Positions 1-10,794 of a stretch of 64,000 nt of DNA are shown here, piece after piece. The stretch's first letter is position 1. Each line of letters begins with the position of its first letter. Location: positions 3,224,001 to 3,288,000 of the forward strand of contig NZ_CP045309.1 in assembly GCF_009671205.1 (NCBI RefSeq). Direction: 5' to 3'. The notes beneath the pieces were generated by a model. It did no database searches and was not told the DNA's origin. It saw only the letters and a program-made list of their open reading frames with translations. The DNA is from Micromonospora terminaliae. GTDB lineage: Bacteria > Actinomycetota > Actinomycetes > Mycobacteriales > Micromonosporaceae. The position numbers and the translations under genes are program-made.

Positions 1-24
1 GCGGCCCGAGGCGAACGGTCTCAT
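1..24 (-). CDS. 5' end of an unidentified gene (partial)
   Basis: The first eight codons of a minus-strand gene that runs off the left edge; they read MRPFASGR. The start is supported by a strong ribosome binding site (GGAAGGAG) about 7 bases upstream of the ATG at 24. Nothing about its function can be said from eight residues. It reads in the same direction as the esterase gene next to it, with 164 bases and a probable terminator between them. Confidence 0.55.
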
Positions 25-126
25 CGGATCTCCTTCCGTGGCGGCGTACGCCGTCACAGGTGACGGTCCGGCCGGCGGTCGGCGCTGCGCCGGCGGCGGG
101 ACGGTGGTGGGTTGGTGGGGCTCCGT

Positions 127-170
127 CCGTCCCGGCCCGGGGCGGTCGGTCCCGCGCCCGGGCCGGACGG
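127..170 (-). terminator. Probable terminator of the esterase gene
   Basis: A GC-rich inverted repeat, 127-141 against 157-170, pairs over 14 bases with one bulged C. The loop contains a further short GCGG/CCGC pairing. It lies just downstream of the esterase stop codon at 189. There is no U-tract, which is normal for actinomycete terminators. Confidence 0.45.
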
Positions 171-188
171 GCTCGGCCGGTCGTCGCC

Positions 189-1496
189 TCAGGCGACGGT
201 GCAGGCCGCGCCGTTGAGGGTGAACGAGCCGGGCTTGGCGGTGTCGCCGGTGTGCGTGGCCTGGAAGCCGATGCTCATCGAGGCGTTGGGGGCCAGGGTG
301 GCGTTGTAGCCGACGTTGCGGGCCGTCACCTGCCCGGAGGTGGGCGAGTAGGTGGCGTTCCAGCCGGAGACGATGCTCTGGCCGCCGGGCAGGGTGAAGG
401 CCAGGGACCACCCGTTGATCGTGCTGCTGCCGGTGTTGGTGATGGTGATGTCCTCGGTCAGGCCGTTGTTCCACGCGTTGACCGCAGCGCTCACCCGGCA
501 GGCCCCGCCACCCGGCGACGGGGTGGTGGGGTCGGGCGACGGGGTGGTCGGGCTCGGCGATGGGGTGCTGCCCTCGAACTGGGTGAAGAAGGACCAGACC
601 AGGCCGGGCACCCAGGTCCGGGTGCCGCTGTCCCCGGTCGCGCCGTCCTGCGGGGCGGCGATGTGCCCCTCGTCGAACGCCGCCCACACCACCGGGTGCC
701 CGGTGGAGCAGCCCGAGTAGGTGGTCACCCGGTGGGTGAGGCTCCCCTGGGACGGCTCCGGCGGGCTCTGCGCGGTGCAGCCGTTGTTACGGACGAACCG
801 GTCCCGCAGCGCGCGGCCGCCGGAGATGTTGAGCACCCCGTCGCGGATGCCGTGCACCCCGAGGTACGCGACCGGCTGGCTGCCGCCGCTGCAACCGCTG
901 AGCAGCCCGCCGGACTGGACCGCGACCGCCCGGAAGACGGTGGGGCGGGCGCAGGCGATGGCGTGGCTCATGGCGCCGCCGTAGCTGAAGCCGACCGCGA
1001 AGCGCTGCGTCGTGTCGACGCACAGGCCGGCGTCGAGCTGGCGGATCATGTCGTCGACGAAGGTGAGGTCCTCCCCGTTGGAGTTCGCCCAGCCGTTGTT
1101 GAGGCCCTGCGGCGCCACGAAGATGGTGCTGTTGTTCGCCAGTCGCAGCAGGCCGTAGTAGGACCAGACGTCGCGCTGCACGGTCTGTCCGGTGGCCACG
1201 TCGGTGGCGGTGCCGTTCAGCCAGTGGAACCCGAAGACCACCCGGTAGGGATGGTTGCTGTCGTAGTTGTCGGGGACCTTGAGGAGGTAGCTGCGGGTCC
1301 TGCCGCTGCTCTGGATCGAGTGGGTACCGCTGGCCAGGGTGGGTGCCCGGCCGCAGCCGGCGGTCGCCGCGGCGGCGCCGACGTCGGCGGCCGCGGCGCT
1401 CGCGCCGAGGCCGCCACTCCACGCGGTGGCGGTCGCCGTCGCCGCGACGAGCGCCGCGACGGCGAATGCGCCGAGGAGGGATCTGGTTCCAACCAT
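189..1496 (-). CDS. Secreted CE1-type esterase / PHB-depolymerase-like hydrolase with CBM2
   Basis: A 435-residue secreted esterase. The start at 1496 (MVGTRSLL) has AAGGGAG about 8 bases upstream; a longer in-frame reading exists but lacks a ribosome binding site. Residues 1 to about 36 form a signal peptide. Residues about 48-310 are an alpha/beta hydrolase of the feruloyl esterase / acetylxylan esterase / poly-hydroxybutyrate depolymerase type, with nucleophile Ser171 in GFSYGG, a likely Asp in HGIRDG and a His in DEGHIA. A Ser/Pro/Thr linker (SPSPTTPSPDPTTPSP) leads to a C-terminal CBM2 (about 330-435, paired Cys, conserved Trp). Within an arabinoxylan island, removal of feruloyl or acetyl groups from xylan is the likeliest role; the exact substrate is inferred. 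A LacI-type operator lies inside its candidate promoter. Confidence 0.85.
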   Translation of the reverse strand: MVGTRSLLGAFAVAALVAATATATAWSGGLGASAAAADVGAAAATAGCGRAPTLASGTHSIQSSGRTRSYLLKVPDNYDSNHPYRVVFGFHWLNGTATDVATGQTVQRDVWSYYGLLRLANNSTIFVAPQGLNNGWANSNGEDLTFVDDMIRQLDAGLCVDTTQRFAVGFSYGGAMSHAIACARPTVFRAVAVQSGGLLSGCSGGSQPVAYLGVHGIRDGVLNISGGRALRDRFVRNNGCTAQSPPEPSQGSLTHRVTTYSGCSTGHPVVWAAFDEGHIAAPQDGATGDSGTRTWVPGLVWSFFTQFEGSTPSPSPTTPSPDPTTPSPGGGACRVSAAVNAWNNGLTEDITITNTGSSTINGWSLAFTLPGGQSIVSGWNATYSPTSGQVTARNVGYNATLAPNASMSIGFQATHTGDTAKPGSFTLNGAACTVA

Positions 1497-1757
1497 CGGG
1501 GTGACTCCCTTCGCCGCGCTGGGCGGCGTAGCTGGGTGGGGAATGGCCCGGCAGGTCCGCCACCGCACCGCCACCGGCCGGGGCCCGGTCCGGTAGCCGG
1601 ACGCGGGACCATGGCGGCCGGGCGTACGCCGTCAGGGCTCTCGTCGGTCGGAGCCGAGCCGGCGGCGCTCGCCGCCCGGCGGAGGTGTGGCGACCTGCCG
1701 CGTCGCCTGATCGCAGCCCGATCGACCCGCGCGAATGGCCCGTCGCTCCCGAGCGAC

Positions 1758-1786
1758 AAGCTATCGTGTGAGCGATAACATCGCAA
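1758..1786 (-). promoter_or_regulatory. Candidate promoter of the esterase gene with embedded operator
   Basis: On the minus strand TTGCGA (1781-1786) and TAGCTT (1758-1763) are 17 bases apart. The LacI-type 14-mer TGTGAGCGATAACA (1767-1780) fills the spacer, so a bound repressor would block RNA polymerase. An identical 14-mer recurs at 15925-15938. The surrounding gene-free stretch 1497-2202 holds this site, the palindrome at 1951-1972 and the leader of the GH62 gene. Confidence 0.6.
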
Positions 1787-1947
1787 TACATGAATGCCCG
1801 CGACGGCTCGGCCGGCACCGTCAAGCCCGACCGCAGCCTGGTGACGGAAGGACCTGGAGACGGAGCCACGCGCGGAAACGCAGTGGTGACCAACGGCCTC
1901 CTGCACGAGAAGGTCCTCGCCCGGCTCGCCGGCGTCCAGAAGACCCG

Positions 1948-1977
1948 TTGAGCATGTTATCGATAACATGCTATGTT
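1948..1977 (+). promoter_or_regulatory. Candidate GH62 promoter with 22-bp palindromic operator
   Basis: TTGAGC (1948-1953) and TATGTT (1972-1977) are 18 bases apart. A perfect 22-bp palindrome occupies 1951-1972, with core TGTTATCGATAACA (1955-1968) and the CG centre typical of LacI-family sites. It lies 230 bases upstream of the GH62 start, so the gene would have a long leader. Confidence 0.65.
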
Positions 1978-2202
1978 CCGAGCTCAGGAGTCGCGGGCGT
2001 GCTGCCCCGCTCGGGATCACCGACCGTCGAAGGGCACCGGCACATCCGGGTCGACGGGTCACCAGCTCCCGCAGCCGTCGCACACCGCCGGGCCGTGCGG
2101 GCCGCGTACGCGCCGCCGCCGGCACACCCGCGCGATGTTCCGTCGCCGTTCTGCCGTATCGCCGTCCGGGCACCCACCGCACCGTCTCCGGAAGGATCCC
2201 CG

Positions 2203-3651
2203 ATGCGCACCACTCGGAAAGCCAGGGTGGCGGCCCTCGTGGCCACCGCGGGCCTGGTCGCCACGGCCGCAGCCGTGACCCTGCCCGCCGAGGCCGCCGC
2301 CGCCGGCTGCGCGGTCACCTACCAGGTCTCCTCGCAGTGGCCGGGCGGCTTCACCGCCGGCGTCACCGTGACCAACCTCGGCGACCCGGTCACCGGCTGG
2401 ACGCTCACCTGGAGCTACGCGGCCGGGCAGCAGGTCACCCAGTACTGGAACGCCGCCATCACGCAGAGCGGCGGCCAGGTGCGGGCCGCGAACGTCAGCT
2501 ACAACGCGAACATCGGGAGCAACGCCCGGGTGTCCTTCGGCTTCAACGGCTCGTGGACCGGCAGCAACCCCGCGCCCAGCAGCTTCGCGCTCAACGGCAC
2601 CACCTGCACCGGCGGCACGACCACCCCGCCGCCCAGCACCACCCCACCGCCGAACACGCCCCCGCCCAGCACGCCCCCGCCCAGCTCGCCGCCGCCGACC
2701 GGCAGCCTGCCGAGCAGCTTCCGGTGGAGCTCCAGCGGCGCGCTGATCGGTCCGAAGAACGACGGCCGCGGCATCGCCGGGATCAAGGATCCCTCGGTCG
2801 TCTACTACAACGGCAGATACCACGTCTTCGCCAGCACCGCGCAGTCCGCCGGCTACAACCTGGTCTACACCAGCTTCGCCGACTGGTCCCAGGCCGGCTC
2901 GGCGCCGTTCACCTACCTCGACCAGACCCCGATCGGCGCCGGCTACCGGGCCGCGCCGCAGGTGTTCTACTTCGCGCCGCAGCGGCTGTGGTACCTCGTC
3001 TACCAGACCGGTAACGCGTCCTACTCGACCAACCCGGACATCAGCAACCCGGCCGGGTGGAGCGCCCCGAAGAACTTCTACAGCGACATGCCGCAGATCA
3101 TCCGGGACAACATCGGCAGCGGCTACTGGGTCGACATGTGGGTCATCTGCGACTCCGCGAACTGCTACCTGTTCTCCTCCGACGACAACGGGCACCTCTA
3201 CCGGTCGCAGACCACCCTCGCCAACTTCCCCAACGGCATGACCGACACCGTCATCGCCATGCAGGACAGCGACCGCTACCGGCTCTTCGAGGCGTCCAAC
3301 GTCTACCGGGTCGGCGACCGGTACCTGCTGCTCGTCGAGGCGATCGGCGGCGACGGCCGCCGCTACTTCCGGTCCTGGACCGCCCCGGCCGTCACCGGGC
3401 CGTGGACTGCGCTGGCCGACACCGAGAGCAACCCGTTCGCGCGGGCGAGCAACGTCGCCTTCCCGAACGGCGCGTGGACCCGTGACATCAGCCACGGCGA
3501 GATGATCCGCAGCGGCCATGACCAGAACCTGGCCGTCAGCCCCTGCAACCTGCGCTATCTCTACCAGGGCATGGACCCGAACGCCGGCGGCGACTACAAC
3601 AACCTGCCCTGGCGGCTCGGCCTGCTCACCCAGACCAACTCGACCTGCTGA
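2203..3651 (+). CDS. Secreted GH62 alpha-L-arabinofuranosidase with N-terminal CBM2
   Basis: A 482-residue secreted enzyme. The ATG at 2203 follows GGAAGGATCCCCG and starts a classical signal peptide (MRTTRKARVAALVATAG..., ending near AEAAAA). CBM2 spans about 36-137 with Cys at both ends and aromatic surface residues. A proline/threonine linker with repeated TPPPST-type units follows, then a GH62 domain (about 169-482). GH62 features seen are SSFRWSSSGALI at its start, IKDPSVVYYNGRYHVFAS with the general-base Asp, and WTRDISHGE near the end. GH62 enzymes remove single L-arabinofuranosyl side groups from arabinoxylan. The C-terminus ends before a strong terminator. Confidence 0.93.
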   Translation: MRTTRKARVAALVATAGLVATAAAVTLPAEAAAAGCAVTYQVSSQWPGGFTAGVTVTNLGDPVTGWTLTWSYAAGQQVTQYWNAAITQSGGQVRAANVSYNANIGSNARVSFGFNGSWTGSNPAPSSFALNGTTCTGGTTTPPPSTTPPPNTPPPSTPPPSSPPPTGSLPSSFRWSSSGALIGPKNDGRGIAGIKDPSVVYYNGRYHVFASTAQSAGYNLVYTSFADWSQAGSAPFTYLDQTPIGAGYRAAPQVFYFAPQRLWYLVYQTGNASYSTNPDISNPAGWSAPKNFYSDMPQIIRDNIGSGYWVDMWVICDSANCYLFSSDDNGHLYRSQTTLANFPNGMTDTVIAMQDSDRYRLFEASNVYRVGDRYLLLVEAIGGDGRRYFRSWTAPAVTGPWTALADTESNPFARASNVAFPNGAWTRDISHGEMIRSGHDQNLAVSPCNLRYLYQGMDPNAGGDYNNLPWRLGLLTQTNSTC

Positions 3652-3675
3652 CCCACGCCACCACCGGCGCCCCCC

Positions 3676-3709
3676 GGGCCCGGCAGGCGGAAACCCGCCT
3701 GCCGGGCCC
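3676..3709. terminator. Bidirectional terminator between GH62 and araA
   Basis: A perfect 15-bp stem (3676-3690 with 3695-3709) and a 4-base AAAC loop lie between the convergent stops of the GH62 gene (3651) and araA (3749). It could end transcription from both sides. Confidence 0.8.
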
Positions 3710-3748
3710 AGGTTCGAGAGAGACCGCGGGAAATCGCGGCGGACGGGG

Positions 3749-5251
3749 TCAGAACCCCCGGGCGAGCCGGTAGTACGCCTGGTTCCAGCGGATCTCGTCG
3801 GCGAACCGGCGCGGGTTCGTGTCGGCGTCGATGACCACCAGCTCGGTGCGGCTCATCGCGGCCAGGTCGTGCAGTTCCTCCACCCCCACCGCCTGCGAGA
3901 GCACGGTGTGGTGCGGGGCGCCCGCGGTGATCCACGCCTCGGCCGAGCCGGCCAGGTGCGGGCGGGGGCGCCAGACGGCCCGGGCGACCGGCAGCCGGCG
4001 CAGCGGGTGCGGCGGCGCCACCACGTCGACCTCGTTGGCGACGAGCCGGAACCGCTCCCCCATGTCGGCCAGGCCCAGCACCACGGCGGGACCGGGCGCC
4101 GCGTCGAACACCAGCCGGACCGGGTCCTCCCGCCCGCCGATGCTCAGCGGGTGGATCTCGACGGACGGGGTGCCCGCGGCGATGCTCGGGCACACTTCGA
4201 GCATGTGCGCGCCGAGGACCAGCTCCCGGCCCGGGGTGAGGTCGTAGGTGTAGTCCTCCATGAAGGAGGTGCCGCCGCCGACCCCGACCGCCATGGCCTT
4301 GAGGGTGTGCACGAGGACCGAGGTCTTCCAGTCGCCCTCACCGCCGAAGCCGTAGCCGTCGGCCATCAGGCGCTGCACGGCGATGCCGGGCAGCTGGCGC
4401 AGCCCGCCCAGGTCCTCGAAGTTGGTGGTGAAGGCGCGGAAACCACCGGCTTCGAGGAAGGCACGCAGGCCGAGCTCCAGCCGGGCGGCGTAGCGCAGGG
4501 ACTCGTGGCGGTCGCCGCCGGGGCGCAGCTCGGGCGCCATGCGGTAGCTGTCGTCGTACTCCTTGACCAGGTCGTCCACCCGCGCGTCGGTGACCTCGCC
4601 GACGACCTGGACGAGGTCGTTGACGCCGTAGGTGTTCACGGAGACCCCGAAGCGCAGCTCCGCCTCCACCTTGTCGCCCTCGGTCACGGCCACGTCGCGC
4701 ATGTTGTCGCCGAAGCGGGCCAGCCGCAGCGACCGCATCGCCGACCAGCCGATCGCCGCCCGCGCCCAGGCGCCCACCCGGGACACCACGCGCGGGTCGC
4801 TGACGTGCCCGGCGACGGTCTTGCGGGCCACTCCGAGGCGGGTCTGGATGAACCCGAACTCCCGGTCGCCGTGTGCCGCCTGGTTGAGGTTCATGAAGTC
4901 CATGTCGATCTCGTCCCACGGCAGCAGGACGTTGGCCTGGGTGTGCAGGTGCAGCAGCGGCGTCTGCAGCGCGTCCAGGCCGGCGATCCACATCTTCGCC
5001 GGGGAGAAGGTGTGCATCCAGGCGACCACCCCGACGGCCCCGTGCGCGGCGGCGTCCCGGCAGACCCGCAGGATGTCGCCGCTGGTGGTCAGGACCGGTT
5101 TCCAGACGACCCGGGCGGGGATGTCCGGGGAGCCGTCGAGCGCGGCCGCGATCTGCCGCGACTGGTCGGCCACCTGGCGGAGGGTGTCGTCGCCGTACAT
5201 GGCCTGACTGCCGGTCAGGAACCAGATCTCAGGCGCAGCGTGGGTTGCCAT
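3749..5251 (-). CDS. araA: L-arabinose isomerase
   Basis: A 500-residue protein, matching the usual AraA length. It converts L-arabinose to L-ribulose in the cytoplasm. The metal and catalytic residues align by position with those known in Escherichia coli AraA: Glu305 (GGEGDWKTS), Glu332 (FMEDYTY), His349 (GAHMLE) and His447/448 (GAPHHTVL). The start at 5251 ([16 protein letters not shown]) is 26 bases after the upstream permease stop and has GGAAGGCAATCCC upstream. It is the last gene of the seven-gene arabinose operon, although isomerisation is the first enzymatic step. Confidence 0.97.
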   Translation of the reverse strand: MATHAAPEIWFLTGSQAMYGDDTLRQVADQSRQIAAALDGSPDIPARVVWKPVLTTSGDILRVCRDAAAHGAVGVVAWMHTFSPAKMWIAGLDALQTPLLHLHTQANVLLPWDEIDMDFMNLNQAAHGDREFGFIQTRLGVARKTVAGHVSDPRVVSRVGAWARAAIGWSAMRSLRLARFGDNMRDVAVTEGDKVEAELRFGVSVNTYGVNDLVQVVGEVTDARVDDLVKEYDDSYRMAPELRPGGDRHESLRYAARLELGLRAFLEAGGFRAFTTNFEDLGGLRQLPGIAVQRLMADGYGFGGEGDWKTSVLVHTLKAMAVGVGGGTSFMEDYTYDLTPGRELVLGAHMLEVCPSIAAGTPSVEIHPLSIGGREDPVRLVFDAAPGPAVVLGLADMGERFRLVANEVDVVAPPHPLRRLPVARAVWRPRPHLAGSAEAWITAGAPHHTVLSQAVGVEELHDLAAMSRTELVVIDADTNPRRFADEIRWNQAYYRLARGF

Positions 5252-5277
5252 GGGATTGCCTTCCGCGAGATGGCCGG

Positions 5278-6267
5278 TCACTTGTAGCGGATTCCGATCA
5301 GTCGTTGGAGCAGGATGAACGCGAAGAGCAGGCCGCCGATCACGATCTTCGTCCACCACGAGTTGAGGCTCCCGTCGAAGGTGATCAGTGTCTGGATGAC
5401 CCCGAGGACCAGCACCCCGAGCACCGTGCCGAAGACGTAGCCGGAGCCCCCGGTGAGCACGGTCCCGCCGATGACGACGGCGGCGATGACGTCGAGTTCC
5501 ATGCCGACACCGATCAGCGGGGCGCCGGAGAGCGTGTAGAAGGACAGCAGGATGCCGCCGATCGCCGCGCAGAGGCCGCTGATGGTGTAGACGGCGATCC
5601 GGGTACGCCCCACCGGCAACCCCATGAGCAGCGCCGACTGCGAGTTGCCGCCGATGGCGTACACGTTGCGGCCCAGCCGGGTGTAGGCCAGCGTGTACGC
5701 GGCGACGGCGACCACCGCGAAGGCGATGAGCACGCTGATCGAGACGAAGTTGCCGCTGGGGTTGCCGATCCGTTGCTGGGACATCCGGGTCCAGAACCCG
5801 TCGGTGATCGGGATGGACGACCCGCTGATGAAGGTGCACATGCCGCGGGCGAAGAACATCCCCGCGAGGGTGACGATGAACGGCTGGATGTCGAAGAAAT
5901 GGATCACGCAACCCATGAGGAAGCCGAGCGTCGGCCCGATGAGCAGCGCGACGAGCAGCACCAACGCCGCCGGCAGCCCCTCCCGCAGCAGGAACGCCGA
6001 CACCATCGCGGTCATCGCGACGACCGAGCCGACGGAGAGGTCGATCCCGCCGGTGAGGATCACGAACGTCATCCCGACGGCGACCACGAGCAGGAACCCG
6101 TTGTCGATGAAGACGTTGAAGACGACCTGGATGTTCGAGAACGCGCGGTACTGGGAGACGCCGACGCCGTACAGGACCAGCAGCAGGACGAGGGTGGCCA
6201 GGACCGGGACGTGCCGCCGGGGCAGGCGTGACCGGGTACGCGCGGCCAGCAGGGAGAGGGTGGTCAT
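5278..6267 (-). CDS. Sugar ABC transporter permease, YjfF-like
   Basis: A 329-residue polytopic membrane protein of the BPD_transp_2 family with 8-10 hydrophobic segments and the family signature [13 protein letters not shown] near residue 75. The motif set resembles YjfF, the second permease of the Escherichia coli galactofuranose importer. Its ATG overlaps the stop of the other permease by four bases (ATGA), so the two are translationally coupled and probably form a heterodimeric channel. The operon context points to L-arabinose, possibly the furanose form. Confidence 0.9.
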   Translation of the reverse strand: MTTLSLLAARTRSRLPRRHVPVLATLVLLLVLYGVGVSQYRAFSNIQVVFNVFIDNGFLLVVAVGMTFVILTGGIDLSVGSVVAMTAMVSAFLLREGLPAALVLLVALLIGPTLGFLMGCVIHFFDIQPFIVTLAGMFFARGMCTFISGSSIPITDGFWTRMSQQRIGNPSGNFVSISVLIAFAVVAVAAYTLAYTRLGRNVYAIGGNSQSALLMGLPVGRTRIAVYTISGLCAAIGGILLSFYTLSGAPLIGVGMELDVIAAVVIGGTVLTGGSGYVFGTVLGVLVLGVIQTLITFDGSLNSWWTKIVIGGLLFAFILLQRLIGIRYK

Positions 6268-7330
6268 GCCGGCACCTGCTCCTTCGGCTGCTCGCTGACG
6301 GGGGCGGGCCCGGTCGCCGGGGCTCGGCGCCGGGTGAAGCGGGCGCGGAATCCGGGCGCCTGGATGAGGCAGACCGCGATGACCACGACCGCCTTGAACA
6401 GCAGGGAGGTCTGGGGCGAGATGTTCATGGCGTACACCGTGGTCGTGAGGGTCTGGATGAGCAGCGCGCCGAGGATCGTGCCGCCGAGGGAGAACCGGCC
6501 CCCGGCGAGCGAGGTGCCGCCGATGACCACGGCGAGGATCGCGTCCAGCTCGACCCAGAGGCCCGCGGCGTTGCCGTCGGCGCTGGACACGTTGGCGGTC
6601 ATCATGAATCCGGCGACCGCAGCGCAGGCCGCGCTGATCACGTAGACGAGGAACGTGATCCGCCCGGACCGGATGCCGGCCAGGCGGCTGGCCTGGGCGT
6701 TGCCGCCGACCGACTCGATGATCAGGCCGAGGGCGGTCCGGCGGGTCACCGCGGCGACCAGCAGGGCCGCCGCGAGCGCGAGGAAGATGGCCAGCGGCAG
6801 GGTCAGCAGGTGACCGACCCCGATGGCCTTGTACGGGCCGGAGTTGATGGTCAGGATCTGGCCCTCGGTGATCAGCTGGGCGAGGCCCCGGCCGGCCACC
6901 ATGAGGATGAGGGTGGCGATGATCGGCTGAATGCCGATGACCGCGACGAGCACGCCGTTCCAGGCGCCGAGCACCAGGGCCACCCCCAGCCCGAGGGCCA
7001 GCGCGGTCAGCACCCCGCCGACGCTGTTCTGGTCGGGCTGCCGGCTGATGTAGAGGCAGGCGATGGCGCCGCTGATCGCGCAGAGCGAGCCGACCGAGAG
7101 GTCGATGCCGCCGGTGGCGATCACCAGTGTCATGCCGAGCGCCACCAGGATCAGCGGCGCGCTCAGCCGCAGGATGTCGATGAGGCTGCCGTAGAGGTGG
7201 CCGTCGCGCATCTGCACCGACAGGAAGCCGGGCCGGTAGACGGTGTTGGCGGCCAGCATCACGACGAGGACGACGACCGGCCAGAACAGCCGGTGGGTCG
7301 TCAGCGCCCGGTAGGCCGCCGTTCGGTTGC

Positions 7331-7334
<4 letters not shown>
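6264..7334 (-). CDS. Sugar ABC transporter permease, YtfT-like
   Basis: A 356-residue integral membrane permease (BPD_transp_2) with the signature [20 protein letters not shown] and the downstream [17 protein letters not shown] motif. The start at 7334 ([18 protein letters not shown]) overlaps the ATPase stop by four bases (ATGA), and its own stop overlaps the next permease start the same way. It differs from the YjfF-like partner, as expected for a YtfT/YjfF-type pair. The C-terminal tail is cytoplasmic and rich in Arg and Pro. Confidence 0.9.
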
Positions 7335-8872
<1,538 letters not shown>

Positions 8873-8917
8873 GCCGCCGGGCCTTTCCTGGTCGATGAGG
8901 CGGTACGCGGTGTGGGC

Positions 8918-8948
8918 GCGGCGGCCGGGCCCGAGGCCCGGCCGCCGC
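8918..8948 (-). terminator. Intra-operon hairpin / attenuator after the binding-protein gene
   Basis: A perfect 14-bp stem (8918-8931 with 8935-8948) with a 3-base loop lies 33 bases after the binding-protein stop and 46 bases before the ATPase start. A hairpin here commonly partly terminates or stabilises mRNA, so that the binding protein is made in excess over the membrane components. This is an inference from position and structure. Confidence 0.6.
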
Positions 8949-8980
8949 TCCGGATGCGGGGTTCCCGCCCCGCCGTCCGG

Positions 8981-9985
8981 TCAGTACTTGCGGTTCGGCA
9001 GTGCTTCCTTCGCCTGCTCCTGGGTGAAGGTGGTCTCCTGGGTCTCGATCCGGGCCGGCACCGACTCGCCGTTGTGCACCTTCTTGACCAGGTCCATGAG
9101 CTGGGGACCGAGCAGCGGGCTGCACTCGGCGATGAAGTTGAACTTGCCGTCGGCGAGGGCCTGCATGCCGTCCTTGACCGCGTCGACGGTGATGATGGTG
9201 ATGTCCTTGCCGGGCACCTTCCCGGCCGCGGTGATCGCCTCCAGCGCGCCCAGGCCCATGTCGTCGTTGTGGGCGAACAGCACGTCGATCTTCGGGTTGG
9301 CCTTCAGGAACTGCTCCATCACCTGCTTGCCGCCGGCGCGGGTGAAGTCACCGGACTGGGAGGCGACGATCTTGAGGTTCGGGTTGGCGGCGATCGCCTC
9401 GGCGAAGCCCTTCTTCCGGTCGTTGGCCGGCGCCGAACCGGTCGTGCCCTGCAGCTCCACGATGTTGACCGGGCCGCTGGCCGACTGCTCCTTCTGCACC
9501 AGCCACTCCCCGGCGAGCCGGCCCTCCTTCACGAAGTCCGAGCCCAGGAAGGTCTTGTAGAGGGACTTGTCGGCCGAGTCGACGGACCGGTCGGTGAGGA
9601 TGACCGGGATCTTGGCGTCCTTGGCCTCCTTGAGGACGGTGTCCCACCCGGACTCCACCACCGGCGAGAAGGCGATCACGTCGACCTTCTGCTGGATGAA
9701 GTTGCGGATGGCCTTGATCTGGTTCTCCTGCTTCTGCTGCGCGTCGTCGAACTTCAGGTCGATCCCGGCCTCCGTGGCGGCCTCCTTGATCGAGGTCGTG
9801 TTCGCCGTACGCCATCCGCTCTCGGCGCCGACCTGGGAGAACCCAAGCGTGATCTTGCCGTCGTCGCCGCCGCTGCTGCCGCCCGTGTCGCTGTTGCCGC
9901 AGGCCGCCACGCCGGTGGCGAGCAACGCGGCGGCGAGCACCGCGATGACCTTGCGGGACGGCGGGTATGTCCTCATTCTCTTCAC
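8981..9985 (-). CDS. Sugar ABC transporter substrate-binding lipoprotein, YtfQ-like
   Basis: A 334-residue periplasmic-binding protein (Peripla_BP_4). The GTG at 9985 is favoured because GAGGAGA lies 7-8 bases upstream; an ATG at 9976 is the alternative. A lipoprotein signal ends in GVAAC, followed by a Gly/Ser-rich stretch, then the sugar-binding fold (KITLGFSQVGAESGWRTANT...). Opening motifs and overall length match YtfQ, which binds galactofuranose in Escherichia coli, rather than AraF or XylF. In this operon the ligand is most likely L-arabinose released as arabinofuranose by the GH62 and GH43 enzymes. Confidence 0.92.
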   Translation of the reverse strand: MKRMRTYPPSRKVIAVLAAALLATGVAACGNSDTGGSSGGDDGKITLGFSQVGAESGWRTANTTSIKEAATEAGIDLKFDDAQQKQENQIKAIRNFIQQKVDVIAFSPVVESGWDTVLKEAKDAKIPVILTDRSVDSADKSLYKTFLGSDFVKEGRLAGEWLVQKEQSASGPVNIVELQGTTGSAPANDRKKGFAEAIAANPNLKIVASQSGDFTRAGGKQVMEQFLKANPKIDVLFAHNDDMGLGALEAITAAGKVPGKDITIITVDAVKDGMQALADGKFNFIAECSPLLGPQLMDLVKKVHNGESVPARIETQETTFTQEQAKEALPNRKY

Positions 9986-10113
9986 CGCAAATCTCCTCGG
10001 GGTAAGCGTTGTCGGATGCCGCGCACTCCGTGGTGCACGACCTGCGCTGGTGGGGTGCTGCCGGTGGTGCGACGCGGACGGTCCGGGGAACGGCCGCGCG
10101 ATCGGGGCGGCCG

Positions 10114-10794
10114 TCAGGGGCTCGCCGGTGCGGGAGGTCGCTGTCCGTAGACGTTCTGGTAGCGGTCGTACAGGGCGTCGACGTCGGCCGGCGCCATCGG
10201 CAGCGGCGCGCCGAGCGCCCGGGCCAGGTGCGCCGTGCGGGCGATGTCCTCGCACATGACCGCGGCCTTCACCGCGGCGCGCGCGTCGCGGCCGATGGTG
10301 AACACGCCGTGGTTGCGCATGAGCACGGCCGGCGAACGGTGCCCGGCGAGGGTCGCCACGATCCCCTTGCCGATGTCGTCGCCGCCGATCAGGGCGAACG
10401 GGCCGATCGGTATCTCACCGCCGAACTCGTCGGCCTGGGCCGTGAGGTGGCACGGGATCGACTCGCCGCGGGCCGCCCAGGCGGTCGCGTACGTGCTGTG
10501 GGTGTGCACCACCCCGCCCACCTCGGGCAGGGCGCGGTAGACGTAGGCGTGGGCCGCGGTGTCGCTCGACGGCGCGAGGTCACCCTCGACCACGACGCCG
10601 TCGAGATCGCACACGACCATGTTCTCCGGGGCGAGGTCGTCGTAGTCGACCCCGCTCGGCTTGATCACCATCAGGTTCTGACCGGGCACCCGGGCCGAGA
10701 CGTTGCCGGCCGTCCAGGCGACCAGCCGGTAGCGCGTGAGTTCGGCGTGCAGCCGGGCCACGCTCTCCCGCAGCCGGCGGATCTCAGCGCTCAT
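10114..10794 (-). CDS. araD: L-ribulose-5-phosphate 4-epimerase
   Basis: A 226-residue class II aldolase-fold enzyme that converts L-ribulose 5-phosphate to D-xylulose 5-phosphate, the last step of the pathway. Zinc ligands are His97 and His99 (VVHTHS) and His162 (RNHGVF); the phosphate/substrate motifs TAGNVSARV, KPSGV and PSSDTAAH are present. The ATG at 10794 overlaps the araB stop by four bases. A 128-bp gap then precedes the transporter genes. Confidence 0.95.
   Translation of the reverse strand: MSAEIRRLRESVARLHAELTRYRLVAWTAGNVSARVPGQNLMVIKPSGVDYDDLAPENMVVCDLDGVVVEGDLAPSSDTAAHAYVYRALPEVGGVVHTHSTYATAWAARGESIPCHLTAQADEFGGEIPIGPFALIGGDDIGKGIVATLAGHRSPAVLMRNHGVFTIGRDARAAVKAAVMCEDIARTAHLARALGAPLPMAPADVDALYDRYQNVYGQRPPAPASP

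Noticed and set aside
60..1778. Long plus-strand open frame opposite the esterase gene
   Set aside because: It is a high-GC shadow frame rich in Gly, Arg and Ala. The minus-strand frame has a signal peptide, catalytic motifs and CBM2.
2600..2700. CRISPR-like or satellite repeat from the repeated CCGCCCAGCACC units
   Set aside because: It is the coding sequence of the Pro/Thr linker between CBM2 and GH62; there are no unique spacers.
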